Source: Mesostigma viride
Taxonomy: Eukaryota > Streptophyta > Mesostigmatophyceae > Mesostigmatales > Mesostigmataceae
Assembly: GCA_009746045.1 (NCBI GenBank)
Contig: RPFO01000406.1
Coordinates: 131,501-195,500 of the forward strand
DNA: 64,000 bases
Direction: 5' to 3'
Of the stretch, positions 10,329 to 25,300 are shown piece after piece. Each line of letters opens with the position of its first letter. The stretch's first letter is position 1. Position numbers and translations under genes: made by a program. Under the pieces are notes generated by a model. The model ran no database searches. It had not been told where the DNA came from and was given only the letters and a program-made list of their open reading frames with translations.

Positions 10329-13300
10329 GTACGAATTGTTGCACTTTATATCTCGCTTTGTCGCCCTTTACGTGATCTTGACCATGCCCGGTCGCCTTGT
10401 CCCTTTCTCTCCGCCCAGGAAGGGCTTTTATTTACAGTGAGTCTTTTACTGGTAATCCTGTTGTAGCACGGGCTCAGAATTGGCAGGCAGGCAGGCAGCA
10501 GCAGCAGCAGCAGATAAGGTGTTATCTCATTTGTCATCGTTATCTCCTTGTAACCTTGCCCGAAACTTGTTGTATCCTCCTGTAAGTACACGTCACTTTT
10601 AGGGTTTGTCACTGGGCCATCAGCGGCATGTTCGCTATTTTAACTATACTTGGCTGCTTTCACTAAACGTTGTGTGCTTGCCTTTGACAGCCTACCGTGT
10701 TCAGCTTGTGCATAGTATAATTAGCCCGCTACTTCCAGGTAACGTTGGGCCTAGCAGCTTATTCTGTGGCTCACGTCCCTGAAGTTGCGTTGCAGGTTTT
10801 TGCAAGATAGATGCTTGCTGTACTGAATTAAATCACTTAAACCTGAAGTAGGACTGGCTTTTGCCAACGAAATGGACGTGATGCCCCCTTGCTGGCATGC
10901 TAGGGTGTTGCCGGTTTGCTCTCTCAGTCCGTTCAGGAAACCCCATCCCTGGCTATGCAGAGCCCTGGCAGCAGCCCTCATCTAAAGGGGTTTCATCTCA
11001 CCTTCAGGAGTTAACGTGTCTGGCTGCGTAGAGCCCCGAAACAGGCACCCTACACAGAAAAGAGTTGCGCCTGATACTGATGTTTTTAGTGCACTCTCAC
11101 ACCATATAACACAGTCTAAACCGGTACGCACACCTGGCGCAGTTTTTCTGGGCGGGGGGGAGCTGCCTGATCCGATATGAGGGTTCAGTCCACTGGCATA
11201 GGTCCACCGGTGTGGAAGAAGTGCTTGGGCTTCCGTACTACGAGATAGCCATGGCTTCACATGGTGACTTGTTGAATTCCAAATCTCTGTGGTTGTTGGG
11301 TGCTCGGCATGGCCTGCGGGGCACATGCGGGGCACAGTACCAGTTGATGAACCAATATCATGGCTACATGCCATGCCATGCGATGGCCTCCCTCCTGGTA
11401 GTGAGAGGAGCCTGGGCGCCTTGGCGGCCCTCCCTCCCTCTTGTTGCGTATTAGGGGTTGATAGTACGGTAATTTGTACCCCATGGGGAGGCTCCATATG
11501 GGGAGCCTTTGATACATGTGGTCTGACCAAATGATTGGGTCTATTTATTGATTTGGTTTTTTGCACCCCGTGGGGAGGCTGTTGCACCTCCTATATACAT
11601 GTCTTTCATTTCCAATCGAAGGGAGTCGCCACCTGCGGTCACGCATATGCCATTCCACTACTAACATTCCATGTACTGCTACTGTTCCCGTGTTGCTGCT
11701 GTCATCCCCACTTGCACCCAGGTCCACCTGGCGCTACTGCGCGCGGTCCGCCACGTGTTTGCCGCCAAGGACGGCCACCCGGAGTCATCCACCGAGCAGC
11801 CGTCGAGGGCCCGGGAGGGCGAGCCCCTCCCGCCGGAACAGCTACCGATCGCTGTGTCACCGGACGGGCTGCAGCCGGCGGCCCGCTCGTTACACTGGTC
11901 GCCGGCACGGCTTCACATGCTGGATGCCGTCACGTGGCCCGAGTTCCTCTGGCGGTACCTGGTCGCACGGGGGTATGAGGACGACTATGGTCTCGCGGGG
12001 GGAGACATGTGCTCGTCGGATGGGAGAGGGTGCTCCGGCGTGGCTGGAAAGGAGGAGGTCAGCTTGTCATCCCAGGGGGTGCGCACGGCGCGGCGTGCGA
12101 CCGTAAAGCTCATCCAGGAGATGGAGTATGTTAACTGTTGACTGTCGACTGTGTACCTTTTTCGGCTTATCGTCCCCTCTCCCCTCTCCCCTCTCCCCTC
12201 TCCCCTCTCCCCTCTCCCCTCTCCCCTCTCCCTCTCCCCTCTCCCCTCTCCCCTCTCCCTCTCCCCTCTCCCTCTCCCTCTCCCCTCTCCCTCTCCCCTC
12301 TCCCCTCTCCCTCTCCCCTCTCCCTCTCCCCTCTCCCTCTCCCCTCTCCCCTCTCCCCTCTCCCCTCTCCCCTCTCCCCTCTCCCCTCTCCCCTCTCCCC
12401 TCTCCCCTCTCCCCTCTCCCCTCTCCCCTCTCCCCTCTCCCCTCTCCCCTCTCCCCTCTCCCCTCTCCCCTCTCCCCTCTCCCTCTCCCCTCTCCCCTCT
12501 CCCCTCTCCCCTCTCCCCTCTCCCTCTCCCCTCTCCCCTCTCCCCTCTCCCATCGGCCCTCGGCCCTCTTTATCCCTCTCTACTTAGGGATGGTGTTGAA
12601 TTGCATGATAGCTGGTTACCCGTAGGTCGACGTGTCATGGCAATGGCAGATGTCAATCTCATCGCCCACCGGCCCTCCCAGCACAAACGGTGTGCTCTCG
12701 TATCATCATCTATTAATGCATCGCTTGTCCTGTAAATATGTACTTTGCAAGCGTATGTGTCTATGTATGGGGTTGTAGCCTGTAATCCTCACGTTAGCAG
12801 AAGCACTGCTGTTTGGTATCATGGAACCTATCCTAATGGTATAGTATCGTCGATGTCATGCTTTGGTTTGGACTGCAGGCATGCACACCTATTTCTGCCA
12901 CCCAGATGCATCACCGACATGCATGACCGACATAATTCACATAGAATACTTTCCACTGACCCTCCTTAAGCTTTGCATGGCAATCAATCTCAAGTCAGTC
13001 GGATGCCTGTTGTTGTAGTCACGTCCCACCCACATGCGGTCCTCCCTCATGGTTTGGCACCCTACGCGTTAGTGATGACTCAGCTGTTACCTTGCTAATG
13101 CTATCGAGCCGTGACATGCTGTGCGCAACTGCCCGGGATCGCCCCCCTCGCCCGCACCCACCCTGCAGGTACTTCCGCCTTCCCCTTCGGCGTCGCGTGT
13201 CGGTGCTGGCCTTCCTGTGCGACGACTTTCTGGAAACGCGCGCGGCGAGGGAACACATCGCGCTGCGTACGTTTGCCGCCGACGTCCGCGACAGGATCAT

Positions 13301-16300
13301 GAGAAGCACCACCGGGCCCAAGGCCAACAACAAGGGTGCGCCTTCTTCGTTGCAGGGAGGCAACAAGAGCACTTCTTCCTCGTTGCAAGGTGGCGAGGAG
13401 GGTGCGAATGGGGAACAAACCAAGCGTAATCGTCGGGATGCAAGAAGTCAACGGGGGCAACGTGATGCGGGTGGTCAACGGGGGCGTGGGGATGATGAGG
13501 ACGAGGATTGTGATGACGAGTTTGTCGACGTTGAAGGGGTGTCATCGTCTGAAGATGAGGAGGAGGAGGAGGACGAGGAGGCGGGAGAATGGGGGGTGGG
13601 GCGGTGGGGCAGCCAGGGCGAGGCCTCCCCAGCGCATTGCAGCCAGGGCGACGAGGACGAGGATATTCTGGAAATAGAAGATGGTGCGGAGGAGTCAGAA
13701 GGGGCAGGAGGCGGGAAGGGTCGAGGGTCGGGGGGGAAGAAAGCGAGACGGCCATCCCGTGCAGGATCCCCCCCACCCTTGGCGCGCCTGCCGGCGTTGA
13801 GTTCCTCCAAAGGTCCACCTGGCACCAAGAAGGCGAACCCGGCAGCCGATGGGTCGTTTGCCGCTTCCAAAAAGCCACTGCAGCTCGAGGCGGTGGGTCC
13901 TCACAGAATGGTGGATGACGAGTGGTTGGCGGCGGCGGTTCTGCTGTCAGCACAGGATGCGGAGAACGTCGCGCGCAGCAACCCGGAGGACAACAACATC
14001 GAGATGTGCCTGCTCTGCGGCATGCAGGTGGGTGCCACAACCCTAGACTTCAAACCTGTTATGCCTCAAACATGTTGACATTGAGATCTGCGTCCTCTGC
14101 GGCATGCAGGTGGGCACTAATGCCCTAAACCATCTACCGTTTATGCTTTGAACAATATGAGTGTTGGCATGTGCCTGCTCTGCGGTGTGTAGGTGGGCAC
14201 GGCAACCCTTTACCCTGAATTCGACCCTAATCTCAACCTCAAGTCCACCCTATACTGCACCCTAATGTTAACCTTAAACCATACTTGAAGGTGGGAGCAT
14301 CCAGATGTTCCTTCTCTGCGGTTTGCATTCACGAAGGGGTAGTAGCTATATGGTTTTCCAAGCTGGGTGGGGGTGGTATGAAACATGAGTTTAGGTGTGC
14401 CTCCTGTGTTGCATGCAGGTGGGCGCGACAACCCCGGACAGTAGACTTTATACCCTAGGCCTTGAAACAGGTAAGCGCCTTGAAGCAGGCTAGTATGGCA
14501 CCCATGCGTACATACACGTTTTTCCCAGCTGTTTTAATGGTGTAAAATGCCAGCATGTATAGCATGCCCAATCAAGCATGAGGTTAAGTGCTCGAATGTA
14601 ATTTTTCCAAGGGGGGGGGGGGGGGGGGGGGAGTTAGATTTTTAACACGCGTACCTGCAAAATTGGAGGCATGTGCTGCGCCTTTGGCGTTTAGTCTGCT
14701 TTCCTTGCTTGCCCCGCTTTTCTGCAGCTTCTGCTTCTTTCTGCGCCTTTCTTGTCCCACACTTTTCTGTGCCTCCCTCCCATCTCGTCAAATTTCCACA
14801 CCCCTCCCATCTCTCATATTTCCACCCCCCTCCCATCTCTCATATTTCCACCCCCCTCCCATCGCGTCATATTTCCACACCCCTCCCATCTCGTCATATT
14901 TCCACACCCCTCCCATCTCGTCATGTTCCACCCCCTCCCATCTGGTCATATTTCCACCCCCGATTTCGCCCACAAAGATATGCACATTCACAGGCACGCA
15001 GACATGGCTGTGCACGCACTAACACACAGCCATGTCTGCACATGGCGCCTGTGCACGCACTAACACACAGCCATGTCTGCACATGGCGCCTGTGCACGCA
15101 CTAACACACAGCCATGTCTGCACATGGCGCCTGTGCACGCACTAACACACAGCCATGTCTGCACATGGCGCCTGTGCACGCACTAACACACAGCCATGTC
15201 TGCACATGGCGCCTGTGCACGCACTAACACACAGCCATGTCTGCACATGGCGCCTGTGCACGCACTAACACACAGCCATGTCTGCGCATGGCGCCTGTGC
15301 ACACACTAACACACAGCCATGTCTGCACATGGCGCCTGTGCACGCACTAACACACAGCCATGTCTGCACATGGCGCCTGTGCACACACTAACACACAGCC
15401 ATGTCTGCACATGGCGCCTGTGCACGCACTAACACACAGTCATGTCTGCACATGGCGCCTGTGCACGCACTAACGCACAGCCATGTCTGCACATGGCGCC
15501 TGTGCACGCACTAACACACAGCCATGTCTGCGCATGGCGCTGTGCGTGGCTCCACACGCGTCCCCCCCCACCCCCACCCACCCATACACACTATGTGTCT
15601 CTCTTTTAATTGCTTCACACAAACGACCTTACCCTTATGCTGCCCGCTGCCGCTCGGCAACTATCCCATGCGGCCACTCCTCCACACCCCAGGGCAACCT
15701 GCTCTGCTGCGACGGCTGCTCCGCCTCCTTCCACCTGCGCTGTGCAGGTGTGACACGAAATGCCAAGTCCGACAACCAGTGGCTGTGCCCCGAGTGCGCG
15801 CTGGGTGGCCCCGGCAGCGCCTGGGGCAGGATGGGGCCCGTGCGCGCGGAACTGCTGGGGAGCGACGCGTGGGGGCGCGTGTATTGGTCGGCGCACGACT
15901 GGCTGGTCATGTGAGTAGGGGGGGGGCAAGGGGTGAGGACGCGAGTTACAGCGTCTGTGTTTCAGCTTCTTGCTTGTACCGCTTCATTTTTAAATAGAAT
16001 AAGTGCTCATTTCCCCAGTGCTTGAAAGTTCTCGGAATAAACAAGCTTGAAAGCATGTTTGTATGGAAGTACCAAAGGGCCAAACGCTGTGCTGGGACAA
16101 GGTGAGGCAGTGGGGTGGGATGATGTACATGTGGTGGGGTGACATCCGTGGGCGCAATACAGGTGCAAACATGACGTTAGCTGGATGTTAGCTGAATGTT
16201 AACAATCAAAAATGCATATGAGCTCGTTGGACTAGATATGTGATCGAAAGAATATTGTTTTACGTTACAAGACTTTTGCTATAGCATCAGGAGGCGCTGT

Positions 16301-19300
16301 GCCCTCAATTCTTTCTTCGGCAGCTTCCTCCAATGGGTAGGTATGCTGCGAAGGCAAGGGGCAGTTGCTTCTATAGAATCACCGCAGTGAAATTTCCATT
16401 AAGGGGCAAGACTGGTGCGTGGTTGTTTGCCCGTAGCACATTGCAAGTATACCATACCAGCTATTAATAGAGACCTTGATAGCAGTGGGTGGTCGTTGGT
16501 GTTCGCCAAGTCTCAAGTATACCATACCACTTGTAAGACCAGACGCTTTGAGTTGGCTCTTTTTTCCCAAAACATATTATTCCAAGCAAACCATGTGTTT
16601 GTGTGTTTGTGATCACCTCGGAGGTCTTCCGAACCTTTTGGGCGGACTGGGGGATTCTGTGGTCGATGGCTGCTGGCGTACGCAATGCCTAATGCCTGCT
16701 CCTTGCATCCGCGCGCTTGATTTTTCCCGTTGGTTACTCGCTGCCTCGCTCCACCCTGGCCGCGGCGCGACAGATCCGAGGACCCCTGCAACTGGGCACC
16801 CCGCTGGAAGCCCCTCCAGCAGGATCCGAGCCGATGGCCAAAGAAAAGCGGCAGATCTGTGGGGTCACGCGTGATGTCGGGCGCACAGACCCACGGGCAG
16901 TCAAGAACCCCGACGCCCTGTGGCGGTGGCAGCCTGCTTGTCGGGAGGGGGTCGCTAATGGCGGGGGATGCCCACGCGGCAAGCGGGGTCGCGCAAGATC
17001 GATGCAACGCAGGAGAGGACAAAGACAAAGCGCTGCAGCTTGTTCAGGGTGGTTCCGGCGCCGTGCCGTCATCCGGTCCCCTGACCCAGGTCTTTGACAT
17101 CGCCGACGCCCCGTCACTCGTCCAGTATCTCAAGGCCGCGAACGAGATGAGTCGTGCGGACAGGACAAGTCGTATGGACAGGGGCGGGGTTGGCGTTGTG
17201 GCGGTGAATGGTGGCCGGGAAGGCAGCGGCCGCGTGCGTGCGGCGGGGGGCGCGCGAGGGGCGTCGGTGGAGAGGCCTCCCAAAGCGACGCGTGCAAGGG
17301 ATGGCAGCGTGGGCAGGTCACGGGATGTGAGTCCGGCGCTGGCGATGATAGCGGGTAAGTCCTCACTAGGGGGGCCTGTTAAGTCATCACCAGGGGCATC
17401 TGGCCAGGGGTTGAAACGAGCCCGGGAAGTGGACGAGGAGGAGGAGATCGACATTGTGGGGGAGGACGGGCCGTCGCCGACGTTTGCAGGGGCGACCGTG
17501 CTGGGTAAGAACGCCGGTGATGGGGTGGATGTGATGGATGCCAGCAGCAATCATGAGCATGAGAACGATGATGTCACCTCGCCCCAATGGAAGCATGGCC
17601 GTAAGGCCGCCCAGGCCGCCCAGGTAGCACTGGCTGCCCCATTGGGGGAGGACGGGATGGGAAAGGCGACCGGGCACATCTCCCCTGGTGTCAATCCGGC
17701 TGCCTCCCCTGCAGGCCCTCAGGGGTGCGCCACTGCCAAGGTGCAGGCGTGGGAGCGTGCACGCTGGGCCGATCACCAGCGGCTGGTCGAGTCTCTGGAG
17801 GCGCTCATAGCACGACAGAGAGACAAGGAAGGCGGGAAGGGAAGAGATGGTGCTGTAGAGGAGGGAACGACGCAGCCGGCCGATAAAGGAGGGATGAAGG
17901 CAGCTGATGGACAGAAAGGCCAGCCGGTGGGTGATCACAACGGCGAGCGCCCCGACGGCGCCACCGCGGCCAAGGCGGCTGGGAGTGACGCGGCGGCTCA
18001 GGAGACCGCTGCACCGCCGATGCACCGGCCAGGGTCAGCACCCGGGGTTGGGGCAGAGGCAGGGGCGGGGTCAGCGGGTGTAGGGGCAACACCTGGCGCG
18101 TCCACGCGCGGCGACGGCAACCCCGTGGTCCAATGGGACGTGGACGTATCCGAGATGGTCCTGGGGGCAGCCGTGCGGGGCGGAGAGGGGGATGCGGCAG
18201 TGGGAAACCACCAAAGCGACGTGCCTGCGATCAGTACGGCTGCGAACGACACGGCGGCCAAGGTAGCGCTGCAAGGGGTGGGACAAGAGGGGAGGGGTGT
18301 CGGTGTGGGACCAGGGCCCTGTGGGAACGGTTTGGCCATGGCGGTAGAATTTCAAGGGCATGGCCGGGCAGAGGGGGAAGGACATGCAGGGGTGCTGCCA
18401 CAGCTGGGGTCAAGGGGAACAAGTTTGGGGGCTGCTGCGGGGGAGGGGGCGGGGGTATCCACAAGGGGTGGGCGAGCTGTTTCCGCAAGCAATGGCATGG
18501 GCGCGCAGCAAGCTGCGCTGGACACCATGGCAGGCGCAGCCGTGTCGGAAGGTGTATTGGGCGGACCACAGGTAGAGGGAGCCTGTGAGGCTTCTTCCCA
18601 CGAAGACATCACAGCACAAGTCAACGCGCCGCTCGCTGCGTCCAGCGGTGCAGACGGGTGTGCTCCTGATGCCGTGAATGCTGGCACCGCGCACGAGGAT
18701 TTGGCCATGGCCGCGTGCGCTAGAGGCCAAGGTACATGCGCCAGGACAGGGGTGAGTGGGCCTGCCGGGGAGCCGTCCTCGTCCGCCCAGCATCCTGCGG
18801 CTACGAATGAAACCGAAACGCACGATGCCGGGAGCAGTGACAACGGGAGAGAAGAAGCCGGGCGGGATGATGATGTCGGTGGGAAAGGGGCTCGGCTCAA
18901 TGCCAGTGGTCAGGCCGCTGGTGGCAGGTCCTCCAAGAATATGTCAGTGCCTCCTGCCTCTAAGGGCGGGCCAGATTCGCACATGAAGGATGCGTTGAGC
19001 GACGCATGCGTGGCTGGTGAACCTGACATGCTTTCTCCCATGCCGCCTGATGCGGGCGTGGGGTTAGGCATCGTGCCACTTGTCTTGCCTACAACCGCCG
19101 CCTCGCCCACGCTGCCTGCTGGTCTGTCAGCGGACGGTCCAGCGCGAACAGGGCCGGATCGGGATGCTGCGGCAGGCAGCTGCCTGCAAGACGGAGACGT
19201 GATGGACTGTGATGCTACAGGGCCAGGGAGTGCCCCCATTCTGGCCGATGGGGTGGCTGGGTTGGGGATGTCACGCGCTCACAAGGTGGAGTCAGGGACA

Positions 19301-22300
19301 CCTGCCCCCCAGGGACCTCTGTCTGCATTGCAAGCAGGGGAGCATGGCCAGCAGGCCGCAAAGGGGCCGGCTTCGTCCAGCGTCATGCCCAGTGCGGTCG
19401 TGGATGGGAATGCATCGGCGGCATCCATGGAGCCGCCCAAGCAGGAGAGCAATGAGGGTGATATTCTGGCATGGCTGCGGGGGCAGGGCAGGGAGCAGCG
19501 GCGGAGGCAGAGGGAGGCGTCCCGCGAGCAGCAACGGCGGCCTGGCCAGGGGAACGATGGTGCGGCGGGCAGCCGGGAGATGGTCATGCGCGGCGCGGTC
19601 AGTGCCAGGGGGGGTCGTGCGACTGGGAGCGGCGTCAAGGGCAGGGGGGGTCGTCGGGCGGCATCGGATGCAACTGAGGAGAGCTTTCTCAAATACCGGT
19701 AGGGGGGCTATTCCAATGACCGTGTCAGTTTTGGCGTGTTGAATTCCGGTAGGGGCTATTCCGATGATCGTGTCAGTTTCGGCGTGTTGAATACCGGTAG
19801 GGGCTATTCCAATCATAGTGTCAGTTTCGGCGTGTTGAATACCGGTTCCTGTCCACCGTGAAAAGTGCAACAATCACCCGGTGCCTTGCAGAAGCTCTTT
19901 GCACGTTTCTTGGGGCTTGCATATGCTCGTGTGACGTGTGGGCTGTGCTTGTGTGACATGTGGACCATTGTTTCTGCTTGCTTGAATGATGGGGGGGTTA
20001 TGTAACACTTTGTTGCTTCTAGACTTATTCATGTACGCTTCTTTTGTGGGACAGAGGTCTAGTCCATAAAATGCCAGACCTTACGACCTGGAACGCATGT
20101 TAAGTGAACGATGCGCTGCACCCTGGCTGTGTGACGCATCCTATTTTGGTGGATGATTAGGGATGCTCGCACCAAACTTGCCTACATTTGCTTCTTGCGT
20201 AGTGGTTGTCCATCACAGGCGTCAGCTTGCTGGCGTGATCTTCAGTAGTCCCTGGTCAGAACATGTGCACGAACCAGCGCAGCCACATCATTTGTGCTGG
20301 TTGCGGCATGCCCATCTGTCACGGCATGCCTGTCCAAGGCCTGTCTGTTATTTTCTGCTATGCTCATAGGAACCAGTGCAAGTATAACGTTGCTGCTTGT
20401 GTGGTGCTCCTGCCTGCGCCTTGCTCCCATTGTGCGCGCAGGAACCAGTACAAGCACGGCCTGCTCGCCGCGATCGCCGCGGTGGAAGCCGTCAGGGAGA
20501 CCGAGTCCCTCCCCCGGGACTGTTTCGTGCTGGATCCGTTCAGCTGGTACGCCGACGCGGTGCGCGCCGAGGAGCCCATGGCCCCGCGTTGTGGCTACTG
20601 CCACACGTGCGCGGGCACGACGCGCAAGTTGTGCATGAACCCGGCGGCCGACATGGCGCGGTCCTCCACGGCGCTGCGCGTCATAAAGCTGGCGCACGCA
20701 AAGGTGGGGTCATGGTTTTTCAGTGAGACGACCGGTACGAGACGGCTGGCATGCCTATTCCTTTGCATGATCACATGTAGCGTGCGCACGAGTAGGTGGG
20801 CACACGTGAATAGCGGGCGCACGTGTAGGTGGGCACACGTGAATAGCGGGCGCACGTGTAGGTGGGCACACATGAATAGCGGGCGCACGAGTAGGTGGGC
20901 ACACGTGAATAGCGGGCGCACGAGTAGGTGGGCACACGTGAATAGCGTGCGCACGAGTAGGTGGGCACACGTGAATAGCGGGCGCACGTGTAGGTGGGCA
21001 CACGTGAATAGCGGGCGCACGAGTAGGTGGGCACACGTGAATAGCGGGCGCACGAGTAGGTGGGCACACGTGAATAGCGGGCGCACGAGTAGGTGGGCAC
21101 ACGTGAATAGCGGGCGCACGAGTAGGTGGGCACACGTGAATAGCGTGCGCACGAGTAGGTGGGCACACGTGAATAGCGGGCGCACGTGTAGGTGGGCACA
21201 CGTGAATAGCGTGCGCACGAGTAGGTGGGCACACGTGAATAGCGGGCGCACGAGTAGGTGGGCACACGTGAATAGCGGGCGCACGAGTAGGTGGGCACAC
21301 GTGAATAGCGTGCGCACGAGTAGGTGGGCACACGTGAATAGCGGGCGCACGTGTAGGTGGGCACACGTGAATAGCGGGCGCACGAGTAGGTGGGCACACG
21401 TGAATAGCGGGCGCACGAGTAGGTGGGCACACGTGAATAGCGGGCGCACGAGTAGGTGGGCACACGTGAATAGCGGGCGCACGTGAAGGTGGCATCCTAC
21501 TTGTTCCGTCGCATGCTCTCAGAACACGGGCGGGGGCCTGGCACCACCTAGGGGCACTCTGGTACCTTTGGCTGGAATGGTTTATCCTTGGTGGTGATGG
21601 GACGCCCATACACGAGGATGGTGGTATCTGCCTGCGCGCACGTGCCCAGCAAGCTGAACAGGCCTGGCAAGCGGTGCCCGGGCCTATGTGATGTGATGCC
21701 CTCATCCCCTTGTGTTTTCCTGATGCCATCGGTGTCTGCCCTTTTGTACACCTATGACGTCGCCTATCCCCCTTTGTGCATTTCTACGTTTTCCCAGACG
21801 TGGGTGTCACTCACATGGTCTCCCGCTTCATCTCTGACTTGACCTTGTCACGTGGTTACCTTGCCCTGTAGATCTGTGATTCGCGCCGCATGCTCCGTCA
21901 TGTCCCTCACCTTGGCATGCCCCGTTCTCGTTCTTGACAATCGCCTTGCTACCTTGCCTGTACGCTTGTGTGTGCAAACGCGATGCCACGTCGCCAGGTG
22001 GACGCCGCGAGCTCCCTCAAAGCGCGCGCGTCCGACCAACCGGACACGTCCCGGCTGCCGCTGCTGGCCCTGCAGCTGCTGGCATTAGAGCGCGCATGTC
22101 GCCCCGTGCTGGCCGGGCGCTGGTGGGCCGGCATCCCTCCATCCCACCATAAGGAGGCCCACAATGCCACGCCGGCGCCTCACCACAAAGACGCCCCGGG
22201 CCTCTCGTCGCACACTAAGGATGGCCACAGCATCGCCAGCTCGTCGCACGATCGAGACCAATCGCATCGGAAGCCGGGCGAGCGCGTAGACGCGCACCCC

Positions 22301-25300
22301 CTGGCCGCGCCCTCGTCGCACAAGGATGCTCACGTGACTCCGTCACCGTCATCTCTTAAGGATGCGCCCTCCCAAGGGGTTGCGCCCTCCCAAGGGATTG
22401 CGCAAGGGGTTGCCCCTTCCCCTATCTCGAGCATGCTGGCGTTGCAAGAGCCGCTGGGAAGGGGTGGGCAGGTGCCAAGTGAGGGGGCCGCCAAAGGGCC
22501 TGAAGGGAAGTCCCTGGGCGAGGGCGGCTCTGGGCTGGGCAAGAAGAGATGGCGCCAGCAATGGGTGCGTGCGCGGGACTGATGAACTTCCTTCAGGGTT
22601 TTCGGTCACGATGTCTGTGTGTGCTTCTATTTGTGCGTAAATGTTGTGTGTGCGAGGTGCCCATGCGCGTTTGCGTGTCCGTGCGTGATTGTCTACGGGA
22701 ATGCATGCGCGGCTTCGTGTGCCTGTAGACCTCCGAGGCCGTAGCCCGTAATTTGGGAGCATAACTTCCAGCAAACTGTCTCTGCCACGTCGCATCTTCT
22801 CATCCTGTCGCATCGTCTCATGGTCTGCATCGTTAGGATTGCCAGCAGATCGTTGAGTCTGGCAGGCAGTAGGAGTCAGCAGCGACCTTGTGATGCCCAT
22901 CATGAACAATAGGATGCCCGTGTTTATCTCTCACGACTAGTCTCAGTACTCTTCAAACAGTATTTTCAACAGATCACCCACTGTGCCATGTGGCCCCTCT
23001 TCTTCTCCACCCTGTCTGCCTCCCCCTCCTGTCCATCATTTCCACATTGTGGGCAATTATGGCTGCATGTGCCCTCGGGTGCTCACCCTGGCCTCTGGCG
23101 CCTGCCTTCCCCCCCATCCCCCCCTCCAGACCAACAAGGTGGTGGACAAGGCCAGCAACGTGGCTGCGCTGGCATCCGCGCTGCTGCACCTCGAGGAGGC
23201 CTTGTTCCGGGGCTGCGCGATCGACAAGTCCTGGGCCACCGCAGAGGACAGCCAGCTCAGTAACGTGGGCGCAGTGGCCAGCGGGACCGCCAGCAGCCAC
23301 AATGCGGGCGGCGGCGGTGGCGGGAGCAAGAGCCACAAGGCGCTGGCACGCACGGTCGCCAAGGTAACCTGTCCCTTAACCCCGAGCACTAAACAGACCC
23401 TAAAGCCTATACCCAAGGTTACCCGTTCTTCTCATTTTCTTAAGCTTCTTGCCCTCTTTCTTTCCTCACCATGATGACTAGCGTTTCGTCCCATGGCTCA
23501 TCCTTGTTCCTGCTTTTACTCACTGGTACCTCCTTACCCCGCCCCTGTCCTCTTCTCACGTTCATCCTTTCTTGACATGGTCATTGCCTCTCTTCCTGTT
23601 CTTGGCCCCTTGGCCCCTAGTGTGGCAATTGGCCTCATGTTTCCCGGAATAGGGTTCAAGAAACCTCTCCCCGCTCCTGGCACCATCCTGTGGTGACAGC
23701 GGTCCTTTGCTGCTTTCCTGACACAGAACAGCTAGGAAACTAGCCAATTTTTTTGGCCCCAATGCAATGGCAATGGACTGAGTTGACCTTCTGGTTGCTA
23801 ACGGCACGTGCTTTGCCTTGCCTCTCTTTGCCTCTCTTTGCCTCTCTTTGCCTCTCTTCGCCTCTCTTCGCCTCTCTTCGCCTTTCTTTGCCTCTCTTTG
23901 CCTCTCTTTGCCTCTCTTTGCCTCTCTTTGCCTCTCTTTGCCTCTCTTTGCCTCTCTTTGCGTTGCATCTCCTGTTGCTTCGCACTGCCTTTTTGGCCTC
24001 CATCCGTGACTTGCTGTCCTGTCCCCTATGGCTACCCGCCACAGCTGGCCGTGCCACGGGAGCTCGCGGGCCTTCCTTCGCTGGGTGGCTGGTTCTTTCT
24101 CCCCTGCACATGCAACAAGCGCGGCGACATGCACTGGCGGCGTGACACATGCCAGTATGGGCGCCAGCTCATCGAACGGTCCCTGGCTAAAGCCGCCGCG
24201 CGCAACGGGGGCCTCCACACCATCCCGGGTGTCATCTACCCGCCCGCACTCCCCGAGTTCGACGAAGACACTGTCAAGCTCGCGGTCCGGAGGACGGCGC
24301 GCGCGGGCTGGCGCGCGCGAGTTGAGTCAGCACGCACGGCGGCCCAGTTGGCCCTCGAGCTGCGCACCCTCGACAAGAACCTCCAGTGGGTGAACATTGC
24401 GCTCGCCCACACCCCCGTCTCCAACGACGCCCCACCGACCACCGTGGGAAAGTCTCCCCTTCTCAAGAAAGGGGTGGCAGCCATCACCGCCGCCGTGGCA
24501 GCCGTCACCCCGAGTCCGGGGAAGCCGTCCGCGTCAGCGACAGCTGTTGCGCCGGCATTGGGCGGCGGCGCGACGGGCAGTGGTTACGCTTGTGGCAGCA
24601 CGGGCTTATTTGCGAGCCCGGTGGATGGGCCCAATGCCCATTTGGCATCCGAGCTGGCGTCCTCCATTGGCCAGAAACGAGTCTTCCCTCTCTCGTCCTC
24701 CTACGTGGCCCCTCGATGTCTCTCGATGACTCCTGAAGGCGCGACCGCGGGCAAGTGTGCCGCTGGGGGGGCGTGGCGGGGGGGGGCGACGCTGGCTCTT
24801 ATGCTGCCACTGTCAGCGGGGGCACGGGAAGAGGGGTGGGGCCATGTGGCGTGCGGGGTAGCGACGGGGATGATGGGGTGAGGGCGATGGCTGGGCAGCG
24901 GGCTTGGCCATTTCAGGACAGGGGGTTGGGTGCGGAGGCGATGAATGAGAGCGATGGCCCTCCAGGGTTTGAGGCCGCGGCGCCCGCTGCTGTGGTTGGT
25001 GGATCCCATGAGGCAAGGGTCATGGACATGTCCCCCGCTGGCCCCTCGTTGGATGGGCACCTGGGTAGGGCCATGTGCAACGGGGCCAAGGGGGGTCCGT
25101 TTGCGTCACAGGCGTGTCAGGTAGAGTCGTGGACACATGGAGGTGCCCACAGTGTGGGGTTGTCGGTGGGGGGGAGGGGAGGAGAGGCCCACTATGGCTA
25201 TGGAGGGCATGCGCCGGTTGCCCGGCCAAAGGTGTCGGGGCGTCCCCAGTGGCCAATGCCAGAGCAAGACCTGCACATTCCCTCGAAAGCGTCGTTGATG

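Noticed and set aside
12128-12735. Several 130-190-codon ORFs rich in Pro/Leu/Ser or Arg/Gly/Glu
   Set aside because: Artefacts of the CCCCTCT array inside intron 2; every frame is open because the unit has no stop.
15011-21490. CRISPR-like arrays (41-base and 33-base repeats)
   Set aside because: Units are contiguous without unique spacers and lie in introns of a eukaryotic gene.
20595-21729. Long minus-strand ORFs over the intron 6 array
   Set aside because: Shadows of a stop-free 33-base unit; the repeat translates openly in several frames.
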